A stretch of DNA of 64,000 nucleotides from Variovorax sp. 54 (GTDB lineage: Bacteria; Pseudomonadota; Gammaproteobacteria; Burkholderiales; Burkholderiaceae_C). Each line of letters starts with the position of its first letter. Within the stretch, counting starts at the first letter, position 1. The position numbers were made by a program, and so were the translations under genes. The notes below the pieces were generated by a model. That model saw only the letters and a program-made list of their open reading frames with translations, was not told where the DNA came from and made no database searches. Shown piece by piece: positions 28,170 to 36,925 of the stretch. The stretch is taken from NCBI RefSeq assembly GCF_002754375.1, contig NZ_PEFF01000001.1, forward strand, positions 5,907,501-5,971,500, read 5' to 3'.

Positions 28170-28961
28170 CTAACCGGTCAGTCCCGGCGGCTTTGCTTCG
28201 GGCGGCTCCAGCACGGCCAGATCGCTCTCGTCCTTGAGCCCCACACCGCTCAGCCCCCGGCGCAGCGATTCGCGCACCAGCCACGCCAGCTTGAAGGCCG
28301 CGTGTGCATACGACAGCCCCTCGGGCCGCACGTTCGAGATGCAGTTGCGTTCGGCATCGTGCCTGCCGCGCCGTGGCGCGTGGGTCAGGTAGATGCCGAG
28401 GCTGTCGGGGGAGCTCAGGCCCGGGCGTTCGCCGATCAGCATGACCGACAGCGTCGCACCGACCGCTTCGCCCAGTTCGTCGGCCAGCGCGACGCGCGCC
28501 TGCGTGGCGATGAACACGGGTGACAGGCGCGTGCCGGGCGGCAGCTGCGGGCGCAGCGCAGCGAGCAGCGGCACGGCGTGGCGCGCCACGGCGAGCGAGG
28601 AGAGGCCGTCGCCGATCACGAGGCAGACATCGCAGCCGCCTGCAGGCCGCTCGTCGCGCAGGCGCGCGGCGTCTTCGGCGTCGAGCTGGCGGCCGAGGTC
28701 GGGGCGGCGCAGGTAGGTGGTGCGGTCGGGCGCGCGGCTGTGCACGCGGTTCACGTCCCATTGGTCGGCGCGCAGTGCGGTGTCGAGTGCGTCGACGTCG
28801 AGCGCCGCATGGATCGCGTCGCGCGCCATCGCGTGGGCCCAGCCGAAGCGCAGCGTTTCGTCGGTGGGCATGCCGGCACCGGCGCGGCCGAGTGCGAGCC
28901 GCGCGGGCGTGGCGGCGCGCCATTGGGCCCAGGGGTTGGGGGTGACGGGTGAATCGCTCAT
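28170..28961 (-). CDS. eutC: Ethanolamine ammonia-lyase small subunit
   Basis: 263 residues. With EutB it forms the adenosylcobalamin enzyme that converts ethanolamine to acetaldehyde and ammonia. Family blocks: RVHSRAPDRTTYLRRPDLGRQL, CDVCLVIGDGLSSLAV, and the end ERNCISNVRPEGLSYAHAAFKLAWL. It overlaps eutB by ATGA and is the last gene of permease-eutB-eutC. No microcompartment genes are nearby, so this is the simple soluble version seen in Betaproteobacteria. Confidence 0.95.
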   Translation of the reverse strand: MSDSPVTPNPWAQWRAATPARLALGRAGAGMPTDETLRFGWAHAMARDAIHAALDVDALDTALRADQWDVNRVHSRAPDRTTYLRRPDLGRQLDAEDAARLRDERPAGGCDVCLVIGDGLSSLAVARHAVPLLAALRPQLPPGTRLSPVFIATQARVALADELGEAVGATLSVMLIGERPGLSSPDSLGIYLTHAPRRGRHDAERNCISNVRPEGLSYAHAAFKLAWLVRESLRRGLSGVGLKDESDLAVLEPPEAKPPGLTG

Positions 28962-30352
28962 GGCGCCAGCGCGGACAGCCCGCCCATGTCGCTCAGCAGC
29001 CGGTTGGCCGACGGCGGTGCAAGCCGCCCGGCGGTGTCGGTGATCTGCATGCGCTGCAGCCAGGCCTCGAATTCGGGGGCGCGCTTCAGGCCCAGCGTCT
29101 CGCGCAGGAAGAGCGCGTCGTGGAACGAGGTGCTCTGGTAGTTGAGCATCACGTCGTCGGCGCCCGGGATGCCCATGATGAAGTTGATGCCCGCCGTGCC
29201 CAGCAGCACGAGCAGCGTGTCCATGTCGTCCTGGTCGGCTTCGGCGTGGTTGGTGTAGCAGATGTCGCAGCCGATCGGCAGTCCCATCAGCTTGCCGCTG
29301 AAATGATCTTCGAGCCCGGCGCGGATGATCTGCTTGCCGTCGTACAGGTACTCGGGGCCGATGAAGCCGACCACGGTATTGATGAGCAGCGGCTGGTAGC
29401 GCCGCGCGAGCGCATAGGCACGCACCTCGCAGGTCTGCTGGTCGACCCCGAAGTTGGCGTTGGCCGAGAGCGCACTGCCCTGGCCGGTCTCGAAGTACAT
29501 GAGGTTGTTGCCGACGGTGCCGCGTGCGAGCGATTGCGCAGCGGCGTGCGCCTCGTCGAGCAGCGCGGGCGTCACGCCGAACGACAGGTTCGCCTGCTCG
29601 GTGCCGGCAATCGACTGGAATACCAGGTCCACCGGCGCGCCGGCCTCGGCGAGCTTCAGCGTGTTGGTCACATGCGTGAGCACGCAGCTCTGCGTGGGAA
29701 TCTCGAAGCGCTGGATCACCTCGTCGAGCATGTGCAGCAGGCGCCCGAGCACCGGCAGGCTGTCGGACACGGGGTTGATGCCGATCACCGCATCGCCCGC
29801 GCCGTAGAGCAGGCCGTCGAGCGTGGAAGCGGCCACGCCGCGCAGGTCGTCGGTCGGGTGGTTGGGTTGCAGGCGCACGGCCAGATGGCCGGGCAGGCCG
29901 ATGGTGTCGCGAAAGCGCGTGACCACGTGGCACTTCTTCGCGACCGCGACCAGGTCCTGGTTACGCATGAGCTTGGACACCGCCGCGACCATCTCGGGCG
30001 TGAGGCCAGGCGCGAGCGCGGCGAGTGTGGCGGTGGTGGCCTGCTCGGACAGCAGCCAGTTGCGGAAATCGCCGACCGTGAGGTGCGCGACCGGCGCGAA
30101 GGCCTGCGCGTCGTGCGTGTCGATGATGAGCCGTGTGATGTTGTCCTGCTCGTAGGGAATCAGCGCCTCGGTGAGGAACTGCTTGAGCGGCGTGTCGGCC
30201 AGCACGTGGCGCGCGGCCATGCGTTGCTGCGCGGTGGCCGCGCCGAGGCCCGCGAGGTAGTCGCCCGAGCGCGCGGGGCTGGCGCAGGCGAGCACCTGTC
30301 GCAGATCGTCGAAGGTGAAGCCCTGGCCGGCGATGGTGGTGCGATAGCGCAT
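28958..30352 (-). CDS. eutB: Ethanolamine ammonia-lyase large subunit
   Basis: 464 residues, full length TIM-barrel subunit. Recognised by YRTTIAGQGFTFDDLRQVL at the start, QPNHPTDDLRGVAASTLDGLLYGAGDAVIGINPV, the MYFETGQGSALSANANFGVDQQT stretch and IGCDICYTNHAEADQDDMD, which contains substrate and B12 contacts. The acetaldehyde product may be oxidised by the aldehyde dehydrogenase at 45 kb. It starts 18 bases after the permease reading frame. Confidence 0.96.
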   Translation of the reverse strand: MRYRTTIAGQGFTFDDLRQVLACASPARSGDYLAGLGAATAQQRMAARHVLADTPLKQFLTEALIPYEQDNITRLIIDTHDAQAFAPVAHLTVGDFRNWLLSEQATTATLAALAPGLTPEMVAAVSKLMRNQDLVAVAKKCHVVTRFRDTIGLPGHLAVRLQPNHPTDDLRGVAASTLDGLLYGAGDAVIGINPVSDSLPVLGRLLHMLDEVIQRFEIPTQSCVLTHVTNTLKLAEAGAPVDLVFQSIAGTEQANLSFGVTPALLDEAHAAAQSLARGTVGNNLMYFETGQGSALSANANFGVDQQTCEVRAYALARRYQPLLINTVVGFIGPEYLYDGKQIIRAGLEDHFSGKLMGLPIGCDICYTNHAEADQDDMDTLLVLLGTAGINFIMGIPGADDVMLNYQSTSFHDALFLRETLGLKRAPEFEAWLQRMQITDTAGRLAPPSANRLLSDMGGLSALAP

Positions 30353-30370
30353 CTTGTCGTTGGATTCTTT

Positions 30371-31778
30371 TCAGGGCGTGGACGACAGCATCTCGTCCGG
30401 CGCGGCGGCATCGCGCTGCGCCGAGGTGAGCAGGAAGTAGCCGTAGGCGGCCGCCATCAGCAGGAGGAAGAGCACCGTCAGCATGGTGTTGAACCAGACC
30501 ATCGCGCCCAGGCACACCAGGCCCAGGCCGAGTGCGACGGCCGGGAACACCGGGTAGAAGGGCGCGCGGTAGGTGCGCAGCAGGTTCGGTTCGGTGCGCC
30601 GCAGCTTGAACAGCGCGGCCATCGAGATCAGGTACATCACGATCGCGCCGAGCACGGCCATGGTCACGATGTTGGCCGTGAGCGTCTGGCCGCCGAACTG
30701 CACCCACTCGTCGCTGAAGATGGCGGCGATGCCGATCACGCCGCCGGCCAGCAGCGCGCGGTGCGGCGTGTCGAAGCGCGGGCTCAGGCCGGCGAAGTAG
30801 CGCGGCAGGTAGCCGGCGCGCGCGAGCGCAAAAAATCTGGCGCGAGTAGCCCATGAGGATGCCGTGGAACGAGGCGATGAGCCCGAACAGCCCGATCCAC
30901 ACCAGCATGTGCAGCCAGCCGCTGTCGCCGCCCACCACCGCTTTCATGGCCTGTGGCAGCGGGTCGTTGATGTTCGCGAGCTGGCGCCAGTCGCCCACGC
31001 CGCCCGCGAAGATCATCACGCCGAAGGCCAGCAGCACCAGCGTGACGATGCCGGTGGTGTAGGCCAGCGGAATAGTGCGGTGCGGGTCGCGCGCCTCTTC
31101 GGCCGCCATGGCCGCGCCTTCGATGGCCAGGAAGAACCAGATTGCGAACGGGATCGACGCGAAGATGCCCGACAACGCCGCGCCGTTCAGCACATTGCCC
31201 CCGGCCCATCCGTTGGCCACGAAGTTCGCCATCGACCAGCCCGGTGCGACCACGCCCATGAACACCAGCAACTCGAAGATTGCGAGCACCGTGACGAACA
31301 GCTCGAACGCCGCCGCAATGCCGATACCGATCCAGTTGAGCCCGATGAAGATCACATACGCGCCCACCGCGAACCACTTCGGATTGATGCCCGGGAACTG
31401 CACGTTGAGGTAGGCGCCGATCGCCAGCGCGATGGCCGGCGGCGCGAAGACGAATTCGATCAGCGTCGCAAAGCCCGCCACGAAACCGCCGCGCGGCCCG
31501 AAGGCGCGCCGCGCATAGGCGAAGGGGCCGCCCGCGTGGGGGATGGCGGTCGAGAGCTCGGTGAAGCTGAAGATGAAGGTGGTGTACATCGTCGCCACCA
31601 GCACCGTGGCGACCAGGAAGCCGAGCGTGCCGGCCGTGTTCCAGCCGTAGCTCCAACCAAAGTACTCACCCGAGATGACGAGGCCGACGGCAATGCCCCA
31701 CAACTGGATGGGACCGAGGACTTTCTTGAGATGGCCGGTGCCGGCGACGGGGGCCGGCGAAGCGTCGTTGGAGCGCAT
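30371..31778 (-). pseudogene. Ethanolamine permease (EAT family), interrupted by a +1 frameshift
   Basis: An APC-superfamily ethanolamine permease is split over two frames. The first (from ATG 31778, AGAGGAAG ribosome site) runs through eight or nine membrane helices from LGPIQLWGIAVGLVISGEYFG to LIASFHGILMGYSRQIF. After a run of six T (six A on the plus strand, 30830-30835) the correct sequence continues one frame over: ALARAGYLPRYFAGL, then VIGIAAIFSDEW to the stop at 30371. Removing one T restores a full protein of about 468 residues. Either a real loss-of-function indel, a sequencing error at a homopolymer, or slippage. Position before eutBC confirms its role as ethanolamine importer. Confidence 0.85.
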
Positions 31779-31913
31779 GGGGCTTCCTCTCTGGGTGGAT
31801 GGTGACAGTGCGTCTGTCCCAAAGCAAGGGCCGTTCCATCGGATACATCGGCGTACAGGCGGCTTCACGGGGGCTGTCCATAATCGGCAGCTTTTCAACC
31901 ACCGAGGTGTTTC

Positions 31914-32324
31914 GTGAAGTCATTTGTCTGTGCCGCGCTCGTGTCCGTCTTTGCCATCCCCGCAGCCTTTGCGCAATCCGCCGCGGTGACCACGCCCAGC
32001 GGCCTGATCTACCAGTCGCTCAAGGAAGGCTCCGGCGCATCGCCCGCCGCCACCGACGTGGTCAAGGTGCACTACCGCGGCACCTTCCCCGACACCGGCA
32101 AGGAGTTCGACAGCTCGTACAAGCGCGGTGAACCCACCGAGTTCCCGCTCAACGGCGTGATCCCGTGCTGGACGGAAGGCGTGCAGAAGATGAAGCCGGG
32201 CGGCAAGGCCAAGCTGACCTGCCCGCCTTCGATTGCCTATGGTGCGCGCGGTGCGGGCGGTGTGATTCCGCCGAATGCAACGCTGAATTTCGAAGTCGAG
32301 CTGGTGTCGGTCACGAAGAAATAG
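31914..32324 (+). CDS. FKBP-type peptidyl-prolyl isomerase, exported
   Basis: 136 residues. Signal peptide at residues 1-20 (FVCAALVSVFAIPAAFA). One FKBP domain with VKVHYRGTFPDTGKEFDSSYKRGEPTEFPLNGVIPCW and YGARGAGGVIPPNATLNFEVELV, both canonical active-site stretches. It should catalyse proline isomerisation in the periplasm. Start is a GTG at 31914 after GAGG. Two cysteines (VIPCW, LTCPP) might pair. Divergent from the ethanolamine permease; a GACAG-N5-CTGTC inverted repeat is at 31804-31818 in the gap. Confidence 0.93.
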   Translation: MKSFVCAALVSVFAIPAAFAQSAAVTTPSGLIYQSLKEGSGASPAATDVVKVHYRGTFPDTGKEFDSSYKRGEPTEFPLNGVIPCWTEGVQKMKPGGKAKLTCPPSIAYGARGAGGVIPPNATLNFEVELVSVTKK

Positions 32325-32494
32325 TGATCGTGGCCGGTTGGGGCCGGCCCGGGCAATGGGCGGTGCGTGCAGTCCATCACGCTGCTCGCTTCGCAATAGT
32401 TGCCCGATTCTTTCCTCTCGTTTTTGCGCACATGGGCCTCCCACAATCCGCCGCCTGACTCCTGATCCACAGGAGCGGGCTCTGGGAGGAACAC

Positions 32495-32614
32495 ATGTCC
32501 GCATTCAGTGCTGCGCCGACGCGCACGCTTCAAATCACTGGCACCGCCACTCTGGTGTTTCCGGGGCCGCGTGGTGCCCTCATGTGCAGTCGCATTTGTC
32601 GAGGTGCACCATGA
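32495..32614 (+). pseudogene. Short reading frame resembling the N-terminus of VgrG (possible remnant)
   Basis: 39 residues with a strong GGGAGGA ribosome site. TRTLQITGTATLVF followed by PGPRGAL resembles the opening of T6SS spike proteins (TRTLxVTGxALPxF, then G-x-x-AL). The frame then ends within an ATGA overlap with the pentapeptide gene. It may be the stump left when a vgrG was deleted up to its cargo gene, or just a leader peptide. Resemblance is by eye only. Confidence 0.35.
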
Positions 32615-33105
32615 GCACTAAACAAACCATCGAGGACCACGACAAATGGCGAAAAGGCGCAGGCGGTGCGCTAGCGGGTCTTTCCGGCCAGAGTGACGGC
32701 AATGCCTACGCTGGCCTCGACCTCAACCTGATCACCTTCTCGTCCAGCGCTTTCAGTGGCAGCAGCTTCACATCGATCACTTTTCAAGACGCCGTCTGGA
32801 CCGCATGCCAGTTCAGCGGCTGCACCTTCAGCCAGTGCGACATGGCACGGATCGCGATCAGCGGATGCACCTTCATCGACTGCACTTTCAGCGCCTCACA
32901 GTTGAAAGCCAGCACGCTCAGCGATTGCACCTTCACCCGGTGCAACTGGACCGCGCTGAATTTCGACGCGAGCCAGTGGTCGCGTTTGAAGTTGCTCGAA
33001 TGCCGAGGCACGCAGGTGAGTGCGACCAAGCTGCAGGGCGAGCAGGTCGACTTCACGGGCAGTCAGTTCGAAGACATGCAACTGACCAACGCGCGAATCA
33101 ACTGA
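32611..33105 (+). CDS. Pentapeptide-repeat protein, cysteine-rich type
   Basis: 164 residues. From about residue 45 the protein is a run of pentapeptide units with F or L in the centre: FSSSAFSGSSFTSITFQDAVW, then C-T-F-S-Q, C-T-F-I-D, C-T-F-S-A, C-T-F-T-R. This predicts a right-handed quadrilateral beta-helix, cytoplasmic (no signal). The short N-terminus (TIEDHDKWRKGAGGALAGL) may be an adaptor. Codon use is less GC-biased than its neighbours, suggesting transfer. Candidates: T6SS-associated cargo or a DNA-mimic type protein; not decidable here. Confidence 0.75.
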   Translation: MSTKQTIEDHDKWRKGAGGALAGLSGQSDGNAYAGLDLNLITFSSSAFSGSSFTSITFQDAVWTACQFSGCTFSQCDMARIAISGCTFIDCTFSASQLKASTLSDCTFTRCNWTALNFDASQWSRLKLLECRGTQVSATKLQGEQVDFTGSQFEDMQLTNARIN

Positions 33106-33133
33106 GGAGGCTGCAAGATGCAGCCGCTCCCGC

Positions 33134-34732
33134 TCACCCCGGCTGGTACTGATACAGCCAGGTCTCCGTCAACGTCTGATCCCCGTTCTTCAGGTACAGC
33201 CGCATGTCGACCGGCTCCGTGCCTTCAGGCGTGAAGTCGAACTGCGCGCGCCAGTGGCCTGGCACGCCGTTGGGCACGGCCTCGGCGAATACGTAAGAGA
33301 ACTTGCCGCGCGGTGCGGTGAGCACCAGTTCGGGCTTCACGCCGAAGGGCACCGTGGTGAGCGGCTGCCCGATGAACTCCACCATGAACTTGCGCACGCC
33401 CTGCGGGCGCGGCTGGCCTGGCTGGCCACCGCGGCCGATGCGGGTGGCGACGCAGCGCGCGAGCGGTGACGGAAAGGGTTCCTGGTCGGTCCAGTGCAGC
33501 CGGTATTGCAGGCTGTAGCTCGACCCGGCCTTGGCATCGGCCTTGGGCACCCAGAAGGCGACGGTGTTGTCGTGGATCTCGTCGTCGGTCGGGATCTCGA
33601 TGAGTTGCACCGAGCCTTCGCCCCAGTCGCCGAGCGGTTCGATCCACAGGCTCGGGCGCTTCTCGTAGTTGACGCCGTCCTGGTAGTGGTCGAAGTTGCG
33701 GTCGCGCTGCAGCAGGCCGAAGCCGCGCGGTCGGGTGTCGGCGAACGCGGAGGCGCGTGTCTGCGTGGGGTTGTTGAGTGGTCGCCAGATGCGCTCGCCT
33801 GCGCCGTTCCAGATCGCGAGGCCGTCGGAGTCGTGCACCTCGGGGCGCCAGTCGATGGCGGTGGGCTTGATGGTTTCCGAATACCAGTACATCGACGTGA
33901 GCGGCACCAGGCCCAGGCGCGACACGTCGCGGCGCAGGAACACGCGCGCGTCGATGTCCATTATCACGGCCTTGCCGCGCTGCATGATGAACTTGAACAC
34001 GCCCGTGACGCTCGGCCCTTCGAGCAGCGCGTAGACGGTCATCGAGGTGGTGTTGCCCGCGGCGGGCGTTTCGAAATAGAAGCGCGTGAAGTTCGGAAAC
34101 TCCTCGGGCTTGTCGGGCACCGCGACGTCGATCGCAATGCCGCGCGCCGACAGGCCGTACTGGTAGAGCTCGCCGATGGCGCGGAAGTACGAGGCGCCGA
34201 GAAAGGCGACCCAGTCGTTCTTCTGCCAGTCGAGCTTGCTTTGATCGCCCAGGCGGCTTTCCTGCAGGCGAAAGCCCGCGAAGCCGGCGCCCTCGGGCAG
34301 CGCGCGTGCGGGGCTGTCGGCGGGCATCGAGAAGTACGACGGGCTGTAGAGCACCTCGCGCGCAAAACTGTCGCCGCCGGCGTTCTCCAGCACGTGCATG
34401 CGCACCGGGGTCTGGAAGAAGCGGCCGAGGTGAAAGAAGGTGACCGGAAAGGCGCCGGGCCCGTCGCGGAAGAGGGCGTTGGCGGGGTCGAAGCGGATCT
34501 TGCCGTGCGCGTCGTAGTCGATGCGCTCCAGCACCTGCGGCGCCAACGGCGCGGCGGCGGTGTAGGGGCGGGCCGCGAGGCGCTTGGCCTGCGCGACGAG
34601 TGCATCGAAAGAGAAGGGCGCCGGCTGGCTCAGTTGCAGGCCGTTGGCGGCCAGCGCCTCTTCGGGCAGTCCCAGGGCAGCGAGGGCGGCGGCGGCACTG
34701 CCGGCGGCGAGGAAGGATCGGCGATCAAGCAT
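33134..34732 (-). CDS. opgD: Glucan biosynthesis protein D (periplasmic, Tat-exported)
   Basis: 532 residues. Twin-arginine signal at the start (LDRRSFLAAGSAAAALAALG). The MdoG/OpgD domain begins at FSFDALVAQAKRLAARPY and includes IRFDPANALFR, YFSMPADSPARALPEGAGFAGFR, and FVEFIG-type C-terminal Ig-like strands. OpgD shapes osmoregulated periplasmic glucan backbones. The Tat signal and length separate it from OpgG, which has a Sec signal. No opgH nearby. Upstream of the start, 237 bp lead to the divergent hydrolase at 34970. Confidence 0.93.
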   Translation of the reverse strand: MLDRRSFLAAGSAAAALAALGLPEEALAANGLQLSQPAPFSFDALVAQAKRLAARPYTAAAPLAPQVLERIDYDAHGKIRFDPANALFRDGPGAFPVTFFHLGRFFQTPVRMHVLENAGGDSFAREVLYSPSYFSMPADSPARALPEGAGFAGFRLQESRLGDQSKLDWQKNDWVAFLGASYFRAIGELYQYGLSARGIAIDVAVPDKPEEFPNFTRFYFETPAAGNTTSMTVYALLEGPSVTGVFKFIMQRGKAVIMDIDARVFLRRDVSRLGLVPLTSMYWYSETIKPTAIDWRPEVHDSDGLAIWNGAGERIWRPLNNPTQTRASAFADTRPRGFGLLQRDRNFDHYQDGVNYEKRPSLWIEPLGDWGEGSVQLIEIPTDDEIHDNTVAFWVPKADAKAGSSYSLQYRLHWTDQEPFPSPLARCVATRIGRGGQPGQPRPQGVRKFMVEFIGQPLTTVPFGVKPELVLTAPRGKFSYVFAEAVPNGVPGHWRAQFDFTPEGTEPVDMRLYLKNGDQTLTETWLYQYQPG

Positions 34733-34969
34733 GTGTTCTTGAGGGGCGGCGAAAGCCTTTGGAGGGGAAGGGAAAGGAAGGAGCCAGAGGGGCGACGGGG
34801 AAAAACGTCAAGCATGCCCCGAATGAGAGGGTACGGCGCGTCAGCCATTCTGCGCAAACGGGGCCGGACAAGGCCTCGCGCTGTCTTGCGGCAACGGGTG
34901 CCGACCAGGCCCTTTTCGGGGCGTCGCCGGGTATTCTCGCGCCATCGGAAGTGCCAGGAGACCACGGAC

Positions 34970-35722
34970 ATGTACACGGAACAAGGCGGCGAAGGCCCGG
35001 ACCTGCTGGTGCTGCTGCACGGCATGGGCGCGACAGGCGCGGTGTGGTCGCCGCTGTGCGCGCAGGCCAGCGCGCAATGGCGCGGTCGTTGGCTGGCGCT
35101 CGACCTGCCCGGGCATGGCGCATCGGACCGGCAACCTTCGTATGCCATCGGCCAGCATGCCGCGACCGTGGCGCGTGCGGTGCTGCCGCATCTTCAGCCC
35201 GAAGGCCGGCTCGTGGTGCTCGGACATTCGCTGGGCGGTGTGATCGGTCTGGCGCTTGCAACGGGATGGTTCGGCGTCGTGCCGCATGCGGTGTTCGCGG
35301 CCGGCATCAAGGTCGCATGGAGCGATGAGGAGGTCCGCCGCATGGAGACACTGGCGACGCAGCCCGCCAAGAAATTCGCGACAGAAGAAGAGGCACGGGA
35401 CCGCTACCTGAAGGTTTCCGGTCTCGCGGGGATCGTCGATGTGACGGCGCCTGTCGTGGCGCGCGGCGTTGCGCAAGATGCCGAGGGCTGGCGCCTCGCG
35501 ATGGACCCACGTGCCAATGCTGTGGGCAAGCCGCCGCTGTCCGAACTCGTCGGGTTGGCGCGCTGCCCGATCCGCCTCGGCCAGGGCCGCCACGATGCGC
35601 TGGTCACCCTCGAGCAGACCCGCTCCCTCGATCCCGAAGCCCGCGACCTGGGCCCGCACGGCCACAACGTGATGGTCGAGGCGCCCGCTGCGGTCTGGGA
35701 CTGGATAGCCTCGCTCAGCTGA
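34970..35722 (+). CDS. Alpha/beta hydrolase
   Basis: 250 residues. Oxyanion segment LLHGMGATGAVW near residue 14, nucleophile elbow GHSLGG near residue 86 (serine), acidic residue in GRHDALVT near 218 and histidine in GPHGHNVM near 235. A short cap lies between. Soluble cytoplasmic esterase-like enzyme; substrate unknown. AGGAG precedes the ATG at 34970. Its 3' end overlaps the convergent RlmN-like gene by 8 bases. Confidence 0.88.
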   Translation: MYTEQGGEGPDLLVLLHGMGATGAVWSPLCAQASAQWRGRWLALDLPGHGASDRQPSYAIGQHAATVARAVLPHLQPEGRLVVLGHSLGGVIGLALATGWFGVVPHAVFAAGIKVAWSDEEVRRMETLATQPAKKFATEEEARDRYLKVSGLAGIVDVTAPVVARGVAQDAEGWRLAMDPRANAVGKPPLSELVGLARCPIRLGQGRHDALVTLEQTRSLDPEARDLGPHGHNVMVEAPAAVWDWIASLS

Positions 35723-36758
35723 GCCGGTCGTCGGCGCGGCGGATCGGCACGGTCACCCGCACCTCGGCGGCGCGCGCCCGCAGTTGGCCGCAGCCGCCGT
35801 CGACGTCCTGGCCGGCCGAGTAGCGCAGCTTCGTCAGGATGCCGCGCTCGTGCAGCGTGCGGGCCATCTGCTCGCAGCGTTCGCGCGACGGGCGGCCGAA
35901 GTCCACGCCCTCCACCGTGTTGAACGGGATCATGTTCAGCACGCCGTACTTGCCGGAGAGCAGCCGCACGATGCCTTCGACTTCATCGGGCCCGTCGTTC
36001 ACGCCTTCGAGCAGCGTCCACTGGTACTGGATCGGGTAGCCGGTGGCGCGGGCATAGTGCTCGCCCGCGTCGATGAGGGCTTCGGGCGTCAGGTTCGGTG
36101 CGCGCGGCAGGAGCTTGCGGCGCAGCGCCGCATCGGTCGTGTGCAGCGAGAGCGCCAGTGCGGGCCGCACGCGCGCCTGCAGCAGCCGCTCGAACACGCG
36201 CGGATCGCCCACGGTGGAGAACACCAGGTTCTTGTGGCCGATGTTGCCGACCGTGCCAAGCAGCTCGATGGCTTCGATCACGTTGTCCAGGTTGTGGGCC
36301 GGTTCGCCCATTCCCATGAACACCACCTTGCGCACCGGCCGGCGCAGGCGTGCGAGCGCCACCTGGGCAATGATCTCGGCGCTTTCGACCTGGCGCAGCA
36401 GGCCGTCGCGGCCCGTCATGCAGAACTGGCACCCGACAGCGCAGCCGACCTGCGACGAGACGCACAGTCCGTCGCGCGGCAGCAGCACGCTTTCCACCGT
36501 TTGACCATCGGCCAGCGCAACGAGCAGCCGCTCGGAGCCGTCGGCGCCGGGATGAATCGCGTGGATGCGCGCCAGGCCCGCCAGTTCGGCCTCGATGGCC
36601 GGCAGGGCCTCCATCAGCGACGACGGGAAGAAGGTGGCCGGCAGGCGCCTGCCGCTGTTGCGTGGCAGCGCATGCGACCACAGCCGCAGGATGCGCTGCT
36701 CGTGGCTGGGGCCGGCCCCGGCCTCGCGGAGTCGTCGTTTCAGTTCGTGGATTCGCAT
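35715..36758 (-). CDS. RlmN/Cfr-family radical SAM RNA methyltransferase, probable paralogue
   Basis: 347 residues. Radical SAM cluster C106-x3-C110-x2-C113 in GCAVGCQFC, GMGEPAHNLDNVI (SAM-binding GGE-type motif), and the C-terminal DVDGGCGQL holding the second catalytic cysteine of the RlmN mechanism. The family methylates C2 of A2503 in 23S rRNA, with tRNA as a second target for RlmN. The N-terminal domain is shorter and different from E. coli RlmN, and the gene is not in the usual rlmN-ispG neighbourhood, so it is more likely a second, RlmN-like copy with a separate target. Start ATG 36758. Confidence 0.85.
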   Translation of the reverse strand: MRIHELKRRLREAGAGPSHEQRILRLWSHALPRNSGRRLPATFFPSSLMEALPAIEAELAGLARIHAIHPGADGSERLLVALADGQTVESVLLPRDGLCVSSQVGCAVGCQFCMTGRDGLLRQVESAEIIAQVALARLRRPVRKVVFMGMGEPAHNLDNVIEAIELLGTVGNIGHKNLVFSTVGDPRVFERLLQARVRPALALSLHTTDAALRRKLLPRAPNLTPEALIDAGEHYARATGYPIQYQWTLLEGVNDGPDEVEGIVRLLSGKYGVLNMIPFNTVEGVDFGRPSRERCEQMARTLHERGILTKLRYSAGQDVDGGCGQLRARAAEVRVTVPIRRADDRLS

Positions 36759-36925
36759 GCGCGGCGTGGGGCAGAAGGGCTCGGAGCTCAGGGACTCGGG
36801 GAGCGCCGATTGTGCATGGCAGGCGTGCGAAGGCGCAGCGCGCCGGGGCCGGTGCGCTGCGCCTGCGTGTGCGCGAAAAGGAACAAGAGGGGGAAGGGGC
36901 CGTCGCCAGCCCCTCCCGTCCTGGA

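Noticed and set aside
30825..30840. Programmed ribosomal frameshift in the permease
   Set aside because: A +1 shift is required, while slippery T runs favour -1; no stop codon or stimulator as in prfB is visible. An indel is simpler.
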